A DNA stretch of 64,000 nucleotides from Pseudoalteromonas luteoviolacea DSM 6061 (GCF_001625655.1 NZ_AUYB01000126.1:1-64000); one strand, 5' to 3'; counted from the first letter of the stretch, positions 1 to 7,954 are shown. Notes: generated from the letters alone by a model not told the origin. Numbers and translations are program-made.

Positions 1-64
1 ACTTATTATCTGAAATCAGGAGCCAGCTGTTTTGCGTCATTTAGTTTAGGCACTTGTTATAAGC
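1..64 (-). repeat. possible partial attC site (cut by window edge)
   Basis: On the minus strand the stop codon of the 93-aa gene runs into TATAACAAG, the same arrangement seen at the attC-like site at 352-412, where a stop codon overlaps the ATAACAAGG end of the site. The matching arm would lie outside the window, so pairing cannot be verified. The call rests only on this repeated stop/ATAACAAG arrangement. Confidence 0.3.
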
Positions 65-338
65 TTGAGTGCAAACTGGCCTCAAACATTAAATGTGAAA
101 AAACCGCCAAGCCTATTATTAATAACCATCCTCTTGCACGATATGACCATGCTGCTTCAGGGTGTTTTTTGATATTAATGCCTTGTTTATAAAGAATGAA
201 CCCGGATACAAAACAACAAACACAGACTATCACATAATAAGTTGGGTTCCATACTTCAAGCTTATTCCCCATTAGCATATTTATTAAGTCTAACGATGAA
301 AATAAAATAGCGAATGAACCTAAGAACTTTAACATCAA
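57..338 (-). CDS. small integral membrane protein in an integron-type cassette
   Basis: This 93-aa protein is not recognised. It shows about three hydrophobic segments (roughly residues 3-22, 33-50 and 70-86) separated by short charged loops, so it is probably an inner-membrane protein. A purine-rich GGGAG lies just upstream of the ATG. The gene follows an attC-like hairpin (352-412) and its stop codon merges with a possible second attC, which fits a single-gene integron cassette. Small membrane proteins are common cassette cargo. No function can be assigned. Confidence 0.6.
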   Translation of the reverse strand: MMLKFLGSFAILFSSLDLINMLMGNKLEVWNPTYYVIVCVCCFVSGFILYKQGINIKKHPEAAWSYRARGWLLIIGLAVFSHLMFEASLHSSL

Positions 339-351
339 ATCTCCCGAAATT

Positions 352-412
352 TATAACGTTGCCGCTCCAGCCGCGCGCCTTTGGCACTTCGGCTGGAGTG
401 GCCTTGTTATGC
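352..412 (-). repeat. attC-like integron recombination site
   Basis: An imperfect palindrome has arms at 361-373 (GCCGCTCCAGCCG) and 390-402 (CGGCTGGAGTGGC), matching at 12 of 13 positions. It is flanked by ATAAC at 353-357 and GTTATGC at 406-412, which resemble the outer core boxes of integron attC sites. It sits between two same-strand genes: the stop codon of the upstream gene (407-409) lies inside one core box and the ribosome-binding site of the next gene follows the other. Size (about 60 bp), symmetry and placement all fit attC. The core on the 351-357 side departs from the GTTRRRY consensus. Confidence 0.65.
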
Positions 413-814
413 TTCTTCGTTGCTTATTCTCTTACTTTCGAGGACTGAATTACAGAAAAATCCATTTTGAAAAGAGAATATTGAGGCAAGTATAATGTCA
501 CTTGTTTCTGATAACATTGAATAGACAGCTCCAAAAATTATTGGGGCAGCTAACAAGGATTTCCATAACTCATTCGATTCGAATAAGGCCCTGACAAAAC
601 CTCGACCAATTTTCATGCTTGGGTCACCAAGCATTGAGTGAGCCTGCCCTGCCAGAATCCCAAATACCATAAGGACAGCGTAACTAACACCAGACATCAA
701 TGTGATTTGATTTTGTTGTGTGTCATCAAACCCCAAGAAAGTCCCGCTGCTAAAAAACGCGACGTATATTGAAAGCGCAGAAATAGAAATAAGAATGAAG
801 ACAATGTTTTTCAT
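407..814 (-). CDS. small membrane protein, second gene of a two-gene cassette
   Basis: This 135-aa protein is not assigned to a family. Hydrophobic segments at about residues 4-22, 39-58, 88-104 and 106-122 suggest a multi-pass inner-membrane protein. Its ATG overlaps the stop of the upstream HExxH protease gene by 4 bp (811-814), so the two are almost certainly translated together and may work together. The stop codon lies inside the attC-like site. Transfer as a cassette with a protease suggests a toxin, immunity or defence partner, but that is inference only. Confidence 0.65.
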   Translation of the reverse strand: MKNIVFILISISALSIYVAFFSSGTFLGFDDTQQNQITLMSGVSYAVLMVFGILAGQAHSMLGDPSMKIGRGFVRALFESNELWKSLLAAPIIFGAVYSMLSETSDIILASIFSFQNGFFCNSVLESKRISNEEA

Positions 815-1830
815 CTTTCAAGCCTCGTGTTTTCATTTATTTTCTCAAGATAATCCGCATTAAAAGAAGAGTTTCGATTTATTGCCACACCAAAGGCAAG
901 GAGCCTTTTAAGCATGGGGGGATGTGTTTTAGAAATCACCTTTAACAAAATGGGATCGTTAAAATCTTTTAGGTTCACGTCCAGTTTTTTTCCTTTTGCC
1001 AATAACTGTTTATTAATCTCATGGGTAGTCATTTCATGAATTGCCCAAAAAAAAGCAGCCCTAGTTTCAGTATTACCAAACGATTTAAACGCAAACTGAT
1101 CTGCCTCAATCTCCAAATCTGCTGTTTCTTCTGGGAACTGCATTATTTTACTAAAGCCATTAGCTTCTGCGAAATGTCCTGTCTTGTGTCCGCTTGCGAT
1201 GTGACCGATTTCATGCCCAATAACCCATAGCATTACATTATGTGCAGGTCCCAAGTGTCGCAATAACACCAGCTTTCTAAAGCTTGGCTTGTTGTCAAGT
1301 ATTGTTGAAAAATGCTGTCCTTCTAGAGTAGATTCGAGCTCATTCTCTATGTAGCTAACCAAACTTACATTTCTGATTAGGTTGATATCGCAAATCACGA
1401 TATTTTTAAACCCTAGATAGGCACAATTATCTTTGTAGTCATCAAAAGGCGTCGATCTATCCGAATTAAAAAAATATATATTAATAGCGTTTTCTCTCAA
1501 CTCCTTGTTAATTCTTATTTCACTATAGCTCTTATCGGATATTCTGTTTGCATACTGCAGAGCGTTATCTAGATATTCCTTTCCAAACCCTCTTTCTAGC
1601 TCCCCTGGCCAACCAGACGTTTCCGCATAGGCTTTGAGCTTAGATCCTTCGCTATAGGTGTAAGTGAAATACTTACTTTTTCTTGGCAACTCCCACAACC
1701 CCTTTTCGGTATAGTCGGAAATAGCAGCGAAAATCACATCATTGTTAGTCTTTACCGTGTGCTTAACTACTATCCCTATTACTAAAACGACACCAATTAG
1801 AATCAATCCTGCAATTTGGGTTCTCTGCAT
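811..1830 (-). CDS. membrane-anchored M48-like (HExxH) metalloprotease
   Basis: The 339-aa protein has one N-terminal membrane segment (about residues 7-23) and a zinc-protease signature: HEIGH at 206-210 followed by ASGH, and a downstream IEAD at 241-244 that fits the third zinc-ligand Glu of gluzincins. This matches M48-type peptidases; the phage-exclusion Lit-like peptidases share the HExxH motif and are an alternative. The middle of the protein (about 30-200) is not recognised. It overlaps the next membrane-protein gene by 4 bp, forming a two-gene unit that ends in an attC-like site. A role as a membrane-bound effector activated under stress or phage attack is possible but unproven. Confidence 0.7.
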   Translation of the reverse strand: MQRTQIAGLILIGVVLVIGIVVKHTVKTNNDVIFAAISDYTEKGLWELPRKSKYFTYTYSEGSKLKAYAETSGWPGELERGFGKEYLDNALQYANRISDKSYSEIRINKELRENAINIYFFNSDRSTPFDDYKDNCAYLGFKNIVICDINLIRNVSLVSYIENELESTLEGQHFSTILDNKPSFRKLVLLRHLGPAHNVMLWVIGHEIGHIASGHKTGHFAEANGFSKIMQFPEETADLEIEADQFAFKSFGNTETRAAFFWAIHEMTTHEINKQLLAKGKKLDVNLKDFNDPILLKVISKTHPPMLKRLLAFGVAINRNSSFNADYLEKINENTRLER

Positions 1831-2111
1831 TCCTAGTACCTACGAGGCATAACATTTTACTCTACGACAAACGTCACATAACAATAGTGTATCTCCCGCC
1901 GCATAACAACGGCTATTCATATACACACCATGTTACTCTAAGACATATCAATAACTTAATTAGATGACACCAGATCAAATTACGTCAATCGTCTCATAAC
2001 AGTGATATTTGACAAACACCAAGCACTGCGTGTATGCGTGCAAATAAATCAAAATGTAAGATGCTATAAAATCGCCATTTTTATCCATGAGCCAAGCACA
2101 AATGAAAATCA

Positions 2112-2164
2112 ATGGGTCAGGTCTTGAATTGTGTACATTGTAAGAATTGAGTCTATAGACTCAA
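2112..2164. repeat. REP-like fragment ending in an 18-bp perfect palindrome
   Basis: The segment contains GGGTCAGGTCTTGAATT (starting near 2114), similar to the REP-type sequences that accompany Y1/RAYT transposases in marine gammaproteobacteria. It is followed at 2147-2164 by the perfect palindrome TTGAGTCTATAGACTCAA. No transposase gene is nearby, so this would be a solitary remnant. The palindrome could equally be a protein-binding site. Confidence 0.35.
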
Positions 2165-2615
2165 ATATCTCAATTCATTCGGTAAATTCCACTAAGTATC
2201 TAGATACGGGCCGTATGACTCACATCATGCAATGTGCAAAAACTTGAGTCCAGCTCCCCTTAGATTCGGCTCTGTTGATATGCCACCTTAAAACGTTGGT
2301 TATATAACCTATTATTGTTTAGGTATGAGCGTTAACTTGGATTTAAATAGTAGGGAGGAACGGATATCGAAGCTGAAAGCTGTTTAAAATTAGATTTATA
2401 TAGGAGGTAGTGTGTTTTGCAATAAATTTTATAGATCTGAGTAAAACTTGAAATTTAAACTTTATGATTGAGCTTTTAGTTAGTAGCTTAAAATTAAAAA
2501 AAATGGAGCTTGTAGCATAAAACACTTCAAACAACAAAAGATGGAGTTTGTAGCGACTTACAAATTTACAGTGGAAAGTGTACCAAAATCCAAAAATAAC
2601 TATAAAACAAACCCT

Positions 2616-2633
2616 TAAATCATTAATGATTTA
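2616..2633. repeat. AT-rich 18-bp perfect palindrome
   Basis: TAAATCATTAATGATTTA reads identically on both strands. It lies about 110 bp downstream of the 108-aa gene (2741-3067). It is too AT-rich to be a strong terminator and there is no T-tract; a binding site or a chance palindrome are the alternatives. Confidence 0.4.
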
Positions 2634-2740
2634 GTAATTCAACATCATCGTCTTTCAGATCTTGAGGCAATGTAGCGTGTTGCATGTCAATTTAGGTACT
2701 TTCTAACTTGCCATGGTCTGTGTTACTTCAGTCATAGGGC

Positions 2741-3067
2741 CTAGTAAGATACAGTCGCTTTAACTGCAAGTTGGTAACCTGTTAACAATGCTTCAGACTC
2801 TTTTAAACTCATAGAGCCATAATTCATTGCAATATATTTTGTGGCCTTTGATGAGTGAGTTGGTTCGGTATTGCCAAACTCAGATTTAAAATTTCCAACT
2901 TTAGCTTTTAATGTGCCACTATCTAATTTGCACCGCTCAGCTAATTTATCACATAGTTCTGATTGCAGACCATATGGAAACCCTTTTGACTCTAATTGCT
3001 TATATATAACAAAGCACTCTAGTTCTATTTCAAGCGACCAACCTGACTCTGGCTTAAAGTTAAACAT
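2741..3067 (-). CDS. hypothetical protein, 108 aa, downstream of the HEPN gene
   Basis: This soluble, charged 108-aa protein starts with a region rich in Trp and acidic residues (GWSLEIELECF), followed by a helical stretch (LCDKLAERCKLDSGTLKAKV). The pattern recalls short helical domains at the N-terminus of some restriction-type nucleases, but no nuclease part follows and the match is weak. AGGA sits 7 nt before the ATG. It lies 98 bp after the HEPN gene on the same strand and may be its partner, for example an antitoxin or sensor. This is inference from position only. Confidence 0.6.
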   Translation of the reverse strand: MFNFKPESGWSLEIELECFVIYKQLESKGFPYGLQSELCDKLAERCKLDSGTLKAKVGNFKSEFGNTEPTHSSKATKYIAMNYGSMSLKESEALLTGYQLAVKATVSY

Positions 3068-3165
3068 TTAGTTATCCTGTAAATACCAACACCCGTTTAT
3101 TCAGTCACAGGCTAAAATTAGGAAGACAGATCGCCGATCTGTTGTTTATTCTCCTTGATTGAAGC

Positions 3166-4824
3166 CTATAGCAAAACTGTTTTAGACTGCTCAGCCAAGT
3201 AACTACTAATCGATTTGATTGCAATTTCACGCATTAGATCGCGATTAATTAAGCATCGCTTGGTTGAAAACAACTCGCCCTCTGTTATGCTGTGGTCTTT
3301 TCTTTTTTCACCTCTGCCACATGTCCATTTATAGGGGTAAGTATTTTTATCTTCTTTGAGCCCACGGTCCTCTTTGCACAATTTCTTCTCCAGTTTTTTA
3401 ATTTCATCGTGGTTACATTGCAGTTCAAAAAAGCGCTGTGTTGAGCACAACACTGGATGCTTATGCGGAGCAGACTCGCCTCTATGAACAAAATTCGACC
3501 GATATTTGTATGTATCTTTGACAATATTCTCTAATTGAGAAGTCGTAAAATGAACAGGTGTAAATTCATTTTGTTCTCTACTGAATTCTGCGCCGCTATT
3601 CCAATGCGAATTAAACCCGTGTTGAAGAATATCGCCATCGTATAAGTTCCACCACTGTTCAACAGGGCAATACTTAAACACGAAACCTGCAAAACGTTCT
3701 TTCAAGCGCTTATCGTTACTCTGCAAATTGCAATAATGTTGAAAAAGTGCATTAAGTTGAGGATCGTCCTTCGTTACTTCCTTCCATTCATTATGGAGTT
3801 TATGCTTTTCGGGTGCTGGTATGGCAATTTGCGCAATACTTTCTATCGCTGAAACTAACATAGAAAAAGACAAATCGAAGTCTTCTTTATAGTCATGGTG
3901 GGCCAACTGAACCATTCTAATAGCTTGCATACATTTCTTGTAATCAAACTTTTCACGTCCTGCTTTGTAGGGAAGTTGCCACAAGTTTGAGATCACATCT
4001 GATAACTGATTATTCCATTCACCAAGCACATCTCGATGTATATCTACTATTGCTCCACGACCTCGGACCACTGGGTGTATAGCCGCCATTTGCCTCAGGT
4101 CTTTTATTTGGAGTACCATAATTTCGTCAGTTGAAGCATTATAGGGTAGTGTATTGAGTACGCTTGTGAAACTAAGGTCGTTGTCGAGCTCTACATTTAA
4201 AAACTGTTCACCTGCATCATCCATTTGCGCGGTTAAACGAGGAAAGATTTCAGGTCGTTCGGTTGGCCAGAACTTACAAAAGCGCCCCCAAATATCACCA
4301 CAGGCGGTTTTGATAACTACTTTAGCATTCTCGATATTTGCAAAATTATCTCCACGATTGTCAGCAATGAAATCCTCAAGCGAAACTAGTTCATCCAAAG
4401 TTACACTTTCGATTGTGCCTCCATGCACATAAACACATCTAGATGTCGTAAACGAGACCGCTGCCGCTAGCCCCTGAACAAATAGCTGACGACCATAGGC
4501 TGGCACCCACTCTGGTAATTGTACAGGTGATATGAAAGACTGAACGCATTCCTGACCACTTACATCATTGACTCCATGGTTTATCACGATAGAAGGCTCG
4601 ATAATAATATCCCTTGGCAACTCCCAGTCGCTAGTCAGCTGGAAGTCTAATGAGATATAACCAAACAAACGACCATTAACTGTGCTTTCTTGTTGCTTAA
4701 ACATACTGAGCCTAGTAACTAAGTTTTGAGAATAGTATTCCTTCCCAGCCTCTGGATGAAAGGCAACAATAGCCTCTTTAAATAAGGTCTGATCTGATAT
4801 CCAATCTCTAATTGATTCACTCAT
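3166..4824 (-). CDS. Apea-like HEPN domain protein
   Basis: The 552-aa protein has an unrecognised N-terminal half (about 1-300) and a C-terminal region typical of Apea-like HEPN proteins: a helix with FSMLVSAIESIAQI (about 335-350) and the signature RSNFVHRG at 442-449. This gives the Rx4H motif (R442, H447) of the HEPN RNase active site. A Cys/Lys-rich tail follows. HEPN proteins are frequent RNase toxins or effectors in anti-phage and toxin-antitoxin systems. The gene starts 2 bp after the stop of the truncated transposase gene and is followed by a 108-aa gene. Cleavage activity and target are not shown by the sequence. Confidence 0.65.
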   Translation of the reverse strand: MSESIRDWISDQTLFKEAIVAFHPEAGKEYYSQNLVTRLSMFKQQESTVNGRLFGYISLDFQLTSDWELPRDIIIEPSIVINHGVNDVSGQECVQSFISPVQLPEWVPAYGRQLFVQGLAAAVSFTTSRCVYVHGGTIESVTLDELVSLEDFIADNRGDNFANIENAKVVIKTACGDIWGRFCKFWPTERPEIFPRLTAQMDDAGEQFLNVELDNDLSFTSVLNTLPYNASTDEIMVLQIKDLRQMAAIHPVVRGRGAIVDIHRDVLGEWNNQLSDVISNLWQLPYKAGREKFDYKKCMQAIRMVQLAHHDYKEDFDLSFSMLVSAIESIAQIAIPAPEKHKLHNEWKEVTKDDPQLNALFQHYCNLQSNDKRLKERFAGFVFKYCPVEQWWNLYDGDILQHGFNSHWNSGAEFSREQNEFTPVHFTTSQLENIVKDTYKYRSNFVHRGESAPHKHPVLCSTQRFFELQCNHDEIKKLEKKLCKEDRGLKEDKNTYPYKWTCGRGEKRKDHSITEGELFSTKRCLINRDLMREIAIKSISSYLAEQSKTVLL

Positions 4825-4826
4825 TA

Positions 4827-5540
4827 CTATCTACTCTGAAGCCTATTCACTATCCACCTATAACTGCATGGTTTGAGTTCACTTAAATCTTTCCCCTTCC
4901 TTTCAGCATTGAGCGTATCAAGCTTTTCAAGAAGCTGGTCATAAACCTTCTGATACCTCACCACGGTATGAGTACGCAGGTATTCGTTGATCACGTCATC
5001 AATGAGGTCATGTACTTCTTGAGGCAATTGCTTGGTTCGATTGCCTTTGGCTTTATGCCTTGGCATCAGTGCGTTTTTATCCCAGCCGCTTTCCACAAAA
5101 GCTTTGTTCCAATGGGCTAGCGTGCGCCATGACGGTGAGCTGCTGTCGTTTATTTCCGCTGCCCTTTGGGTAATATACGGGGTTAACCATTTCTCGGTAT
5201 AGGCTGGAACGCTTTGTTCAATTGCGCCTTGCACATACTTATAACGTCGCTCCATTTCTTTTCTGGAAGCAAGGTCTTCAGCTGCCTCCATTTCAGGCTT
5301 TTTAACGTTACTGAGTGGCTTAAAGGTTAGCTTGGTTGGCAATTCACGCCTTGCGATGGTTCTGAGCTGGCCGTTTAACACCAGTTGCTCAAGCCTTGGC
5401 TTTTCAAAATTAAACCGCCCACCGCTTTCGATATCCGTCAACACCACTTCGGATCCCGCAATGCTTTCAACCGCAAAGTAAGAGCATGAATGTTCTGACA
5501 GGCGCTTAACTAATATCAGGTCGGGGTTTTGCAAGTCCAT
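4827..5540 (-). pseudogene. truncated TnsB/TniA-type (Mu/Tn7-like) transposase, N-terminal part
   Basis: The 237-aa product matches the N-terminal DNA-binding region of DDE transposases of the Tn7 TnsB / Tn402 TniA group: an N-terminal SH3-like part, a helical region with WRTLAHWNKAFVESG, then a second DNA-binding part ending SYRWIVNRLQSR. In intact family members this point leads into the DDE catalytic domain, which is absent; the reading frame stops and the HEPN gene begins 2 bp later. The ATG at 5540 is preferred because AGGAAA lies 10 nt upstream; a longer frame from a TTG at 5582 would run into the res site. The protein may still bind transposon ends but cannot catalyse transposition. 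Confidence 0.7.
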
Positions 5541-5575
5541 TGTGGTGGTATTTCCTAAAGCTACAGCGAAGCATA

Positions 5576-5693
5576 TGTTCAATTAGCGTATACCCTAATT
5601 GATCATCACCAATGCTGATTAAAAGTGTTCATTTAGGGTGGTTTAAGGCGTTAGTACGCACTATGTTTATTTAGTCTAGATGCTAAATGAACA
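5576..5693. promoter_or_regulatory. putative res site of the adjacent serine resolvase (three subsites)
   Basis: The half-site TGTTYAWTTAG occurs three times directly (5576-5586, 5626-5636, 5664-5674) and once as an exact inverse (5683-5693). A near-exact inverse (one mismatch) lies at 5595-5605. This gives a 30-bp inverted pair at 5576-5605 (11+8+11) with central GTATAC, a second subsite at about 5626-5660 with one good half, and a third 30-bp inverted pair at 5664-5693 (11+8+11), 6 bp before the resolvase ATG. A long gap between subsites I and II, a short gap between II and III, and subsite III next to the resolvase gene match the Tn3/gamma-delta res layout. Confidence 0.7.
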
Positions 5694-5699
5694 ATTGCC

Positions 5700-6257
5700 A
5701 TGAGTAAGATTGGATATGCGCGAGTTTCAACCACAGATCAGTCTTTAGATTTACAAGTAGCCAAACTTGAGGAAGCTGGTTGTGACAAGGTGTTTACCGA
5801 TATGGCATCAGCATCGAATACCAAACGCGATGGGTTTCAAGCCCTACTTGGCTACCTTCGTGCCGGTGATACCTTAATCGTGACTCGAGTCGACCGTATC
5901 GCTCGTTCCGTACTCGACCTACAAACCTTAGTGAACCACCTAAAATCCAACGATATTCAGCTACAAGCGCTAGAGCAGCCCATCTCAACCGACTCGGCCT
6001 CAGGCAAAGCCTTTTTAGATATGCTCGCCGTGTTCGCAGAATTTGAACTTAATATCAGAAAAGAGCGCCAGCTTGAGGGCATTGCTGCCGCTAAAAATGC
6101 GGGTAAATACAAGGGCCGCAAGCCAATATCCGACAAAGCCAAGCAAAGCATTTTATCGCTACGCGCAAAAGCTACACCAGTCAGCCAAATAGCAAGCACT
6201 GTAAACGTTTCAAGAAACACGGTTTATAAAGTTATCAATCAAGATATTAACAAATGA
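5700..6257 (+). CDS. serine recombinase (resolvase/invertase family)
   Basis: The 185-aa protein has the resolvase catalytic domain: YARVS with the nucleophile Ser10, then TRVDRIARSVLDL, the E-helix region AEFELNIRKERQLEGI, a GRKP linker, and a C-terminal helix-turn-helix at about 150-180. This is the usual length for Tn3-type resolvases, which resolve cointegrates formed by replicative transposition. It is divergent from the truncated transposase gene, and the DNA between them looks like its res site. No strong Shine-Dalgarno is present before the ATG. It is the only apparently intact part of the transposon remnant. Confidence 0.9.
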   Translation: MSKIGYARVSTTDQSLDLQVAKLEEAGCDKVFTDMASASNTKRDGFQALLGYLRAGDTLIVTRVDRIARSVLDLQTLVNHLKSNDIQLQALEQPISTDSASGKAFLDMLAVFAEFELNIRKERQLEGIAAAKNAGKYKGRKPISDKAKQSILSLRAKATPVSQIASTVNVSRNTVYKVINQDINK

Positions 6258-6312
6258 GTTAACTAGGTATAACATATTGAACTTGGCTATCTGCTTGTGA
6301 AAAGGAATAACA

Positions 6313-7278
6313 GTGGAAGTATTGATACCATTTGCTAAAGATAAAAATGGCTCGCTCGCGTTTGTCGATGAAGTGGAAAGCGGTTTAGAGTGCAATTGTT
6401 TTTGCATCAGCTGCGATATGCCTCTTTCCGCGCACAAGTATAAAACGAACATAAGACGCGATCACTTCAAGCATGCACCGAAGGTAAACTCCAAAGATAA
6501 GCCATGTGAGATAAGTTATAAACGCGCTATTTTTTGGTTGTGCCGTAATATACTTGCTACCAATTCTAGCATTCGTCTTCCTAGATATATAGGTTATCCA
6601 AGCAGGGATAAATCCGATGAAGGCGTACTGGTCACTGATGAAAAGGTATACGAATATCAATCTAAAGTAACATTGAATCCAGCCATTGAAAGCGCTCAAA
6701 ACGAAATTGCTATCCTACATACCAATGACTTCGACATTACCCTTATTTTAACGCTAGAGATTAGTACTTACCAATTTAGCCCTACATACAACCAAAAGTC
6801 CGCCATTGTAGTTGTCGACGTAGAGGATTTTAGAAAATATGTTGAAGGCAAAGTAAATGGCTATAGAGATCAAGTTGAGTCTGAATTACTTGAGAAGCTA
6901 GGCATCAAGTATTGGCATTATCACCCTAAACAAGAGCAAAGGTTTACAGAATTTTACCGTAGTAGAAGTCAAAAAATACTATTCGCTAAAAAGGAACAAG
7001 CTCAACGTCAGAGGGAGGAGCAAAACCAGTTGGCTGAAGAGAGCGAACTGTTATATAACCCAGTTTATGGATTTCAGCACAACCCTCAATATAAAAGCAA
7101 ACCAACACGTGCTTTTAGGGAGATTATTGACCTAAACCCTGCACCAAAACAATACGAAACAAGGTGGTTTAGGTGTGGCTACTGTACGAATATGTGGCAA
7201 CGCTCAAGTACAGATGTTCCTTACTCTGTTACTGAAACGCCGTGCCCATCTTGCAATCACCTAATCAGAATAGGCTAA
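6313..7278 (+). CDS. CoiA-like zinc-binding protein, first gene of a three-gene cargo operon
   Basis: The 321-aa protein begins at a GTG preceded by AAAGGAA. Its N-terminus resembles CoiA-type proteins: CFCISC (Cys31, Cys34), then a basic stretch with RRDHFKHA (His51, His54) and Cys65, a pattern that suggests zinc binding ahead of a possible nuclease-like middle domain (about 65-215). A charged helix (about 220-245) leads to a C-terminal zinc ribbon with Cys288, Cys291, Cys311 and Cys314. CoiA itself is a competence-linked protein in Gram-positives; related domains occur in mobile-element genes. It lies 10 bp before the next gene, so the two are co-transcribed. Enzymatic activity is not certain. 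Confidence 0.6.
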   Translation: MEVLIPFAKDKNGSLAFVDEVESGLECNCFCISCDMPLSAHKYKTNIRRDHFKHAPKVNSKDKPCEISYKRAIFWLCRNILATNSSIRLPRYIGYPSRDKSDEGVLVTDEKVYEYQSKVTLNPAIESAQNEIAILHTNDFDITLILTLEISTYQFSPTYNQKSAIVVVDVEDFRKYVEGKVNGYRDQVESELLEKLGIKYWHYHPKQEQRFTEFYRSRSQKILFAKKEQAQRQREEQNQLAEESELLYNPVYGFQHNPQYKSKPTRAFREIIDLNPAPKQYETRWFRCGYCTNMWQRSSTDVPYSVTETPCPSCNHLIRIG

Positions 7279-7288
7279 TGAAAACGAT

Positions 7289-7906
7289 ATGATTAGCGAC
7301 AAATCAAAAACCCTTCTTGAGCAAATGAGAATTGACGCTGATGAATACTTCGAAAGCTTACATAAAAGGTTTCATGATGATTACAGGGTATTTACAGATG
7401 TTTTGGATAGCTTCAATTGCAATACAAAAACGCAGCCCGAATTCGCTTTTAGAGATTTTTGGCAGCAAAAATACGCTTCTTATCCCATAGAATCAGAACT
7501 GTGTAATTGGGCTTTTGAGCTTTTTAACAATATAAAACGGTTTTACTCAGGAGGTGTATTTGAACTATTCAAAAACAGGCAAGTTGAGTGGGGAGCACCA
7601 CCAATCAGAATTAAACGCGAAGACATACCCACTAACTCAGATATTAAGCAACTTGAAGTTGAAGTAACGATATATCGAGGCTTATCACGCGATGAGTTTG
7701 AAAGTAAAAACTACGCACAGCCTTGGACTATAGACATAGAAACAGCTAGACGATTTGCGCATGAAATATATAAAGATAAGGTTAAAGGCATAGTTGTTAA
7801 AGCGGCTGTACCAAGAAGTAAAGTTATCTATTTTGATGCTAAGGATAATGAACAAGAAGTGATCATTGAATATGGTGTAATAAGCTGTGCTGAAGTAACT
7901 GTCTAA
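7289..7906 (+). CDS. ADP-ribosyltransferase-like protein, second gene of the cargo operon
   Basis: The 205-aa protein has an unrecognised helical N-terminal half, then a C-terminal part with the motif order of R-S/T-E ADP-ribosyltransferases: YRG (Arg130), then PWTIDIETARRFA (Thr147), then EQEVII (Glu188, Glu190). The WTxDxxxARxFA element and the late ExE motif are typical of the fold. If real, it would transfer ADP-ribose from NAD+ to a protein or nucleic acid target. Family membership is inferred from motifs only. The gene sits between a CoiA-like gene (10 bp upstream) and a DUF2971 gene (48 bp downstream), all on one strand. Confidence 0.5.
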   Translation: MISDKSKTLLEQMRIDADEYFESLHKRFHDDYRVFTDVLDSFNCNTKTQPEFAFRDFWQQKYASYPIESELCNWAFELFNNIKRFYSGGVFELFKNRQVEWGAPPIRIKREDIPTNSDIKQLEVEVTIYRGLSRDEFESKNYAQPWTIDIETARRFAHEIYKDKVKGIVVKAAVPRSKVIYFDAKDNEQEVIIEYGVISCAEVTV

Positions 7907-7954
7907 AGTTAGGTAAATGTGCGTTATTCATTAAAATTGGAAGGAAATTGATTT

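Larger units (their letters stand above)
1831..2740. other. 910-bp non-coding accessory stretch
   Basis: No convincing gene is seen; the only ORF over 60 codons (2343-2537, minus) has no ribosome-binding site and a low-complexity composition. The stretch has several CATAAC/GTTATG motifs near 1852-1910 (possibly a worn cassette junction), a REP-like segment around 2112-2130, and two perfect 18-bp palindromes at 2147-2164 and 2616-2633. It separates the cassette genes from the HEPN-containing pair. Confidence 0.5.

Noticed and set aside
2343..2537. 64-codon minus-strand ORF in the gene-free stretch
   Set aside because: No ribosome-binding site, low-complexity Phe/Lys/Ile/Asn content and no neighbour link; it is probably chance in AT-rich DNA.
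5541..5582. Longer start (TTG at 5582) for the truncated transposase
   Set aside because: It would run through the likely res subsite I, while an ATG at 5540 has a ribosome-binding site.
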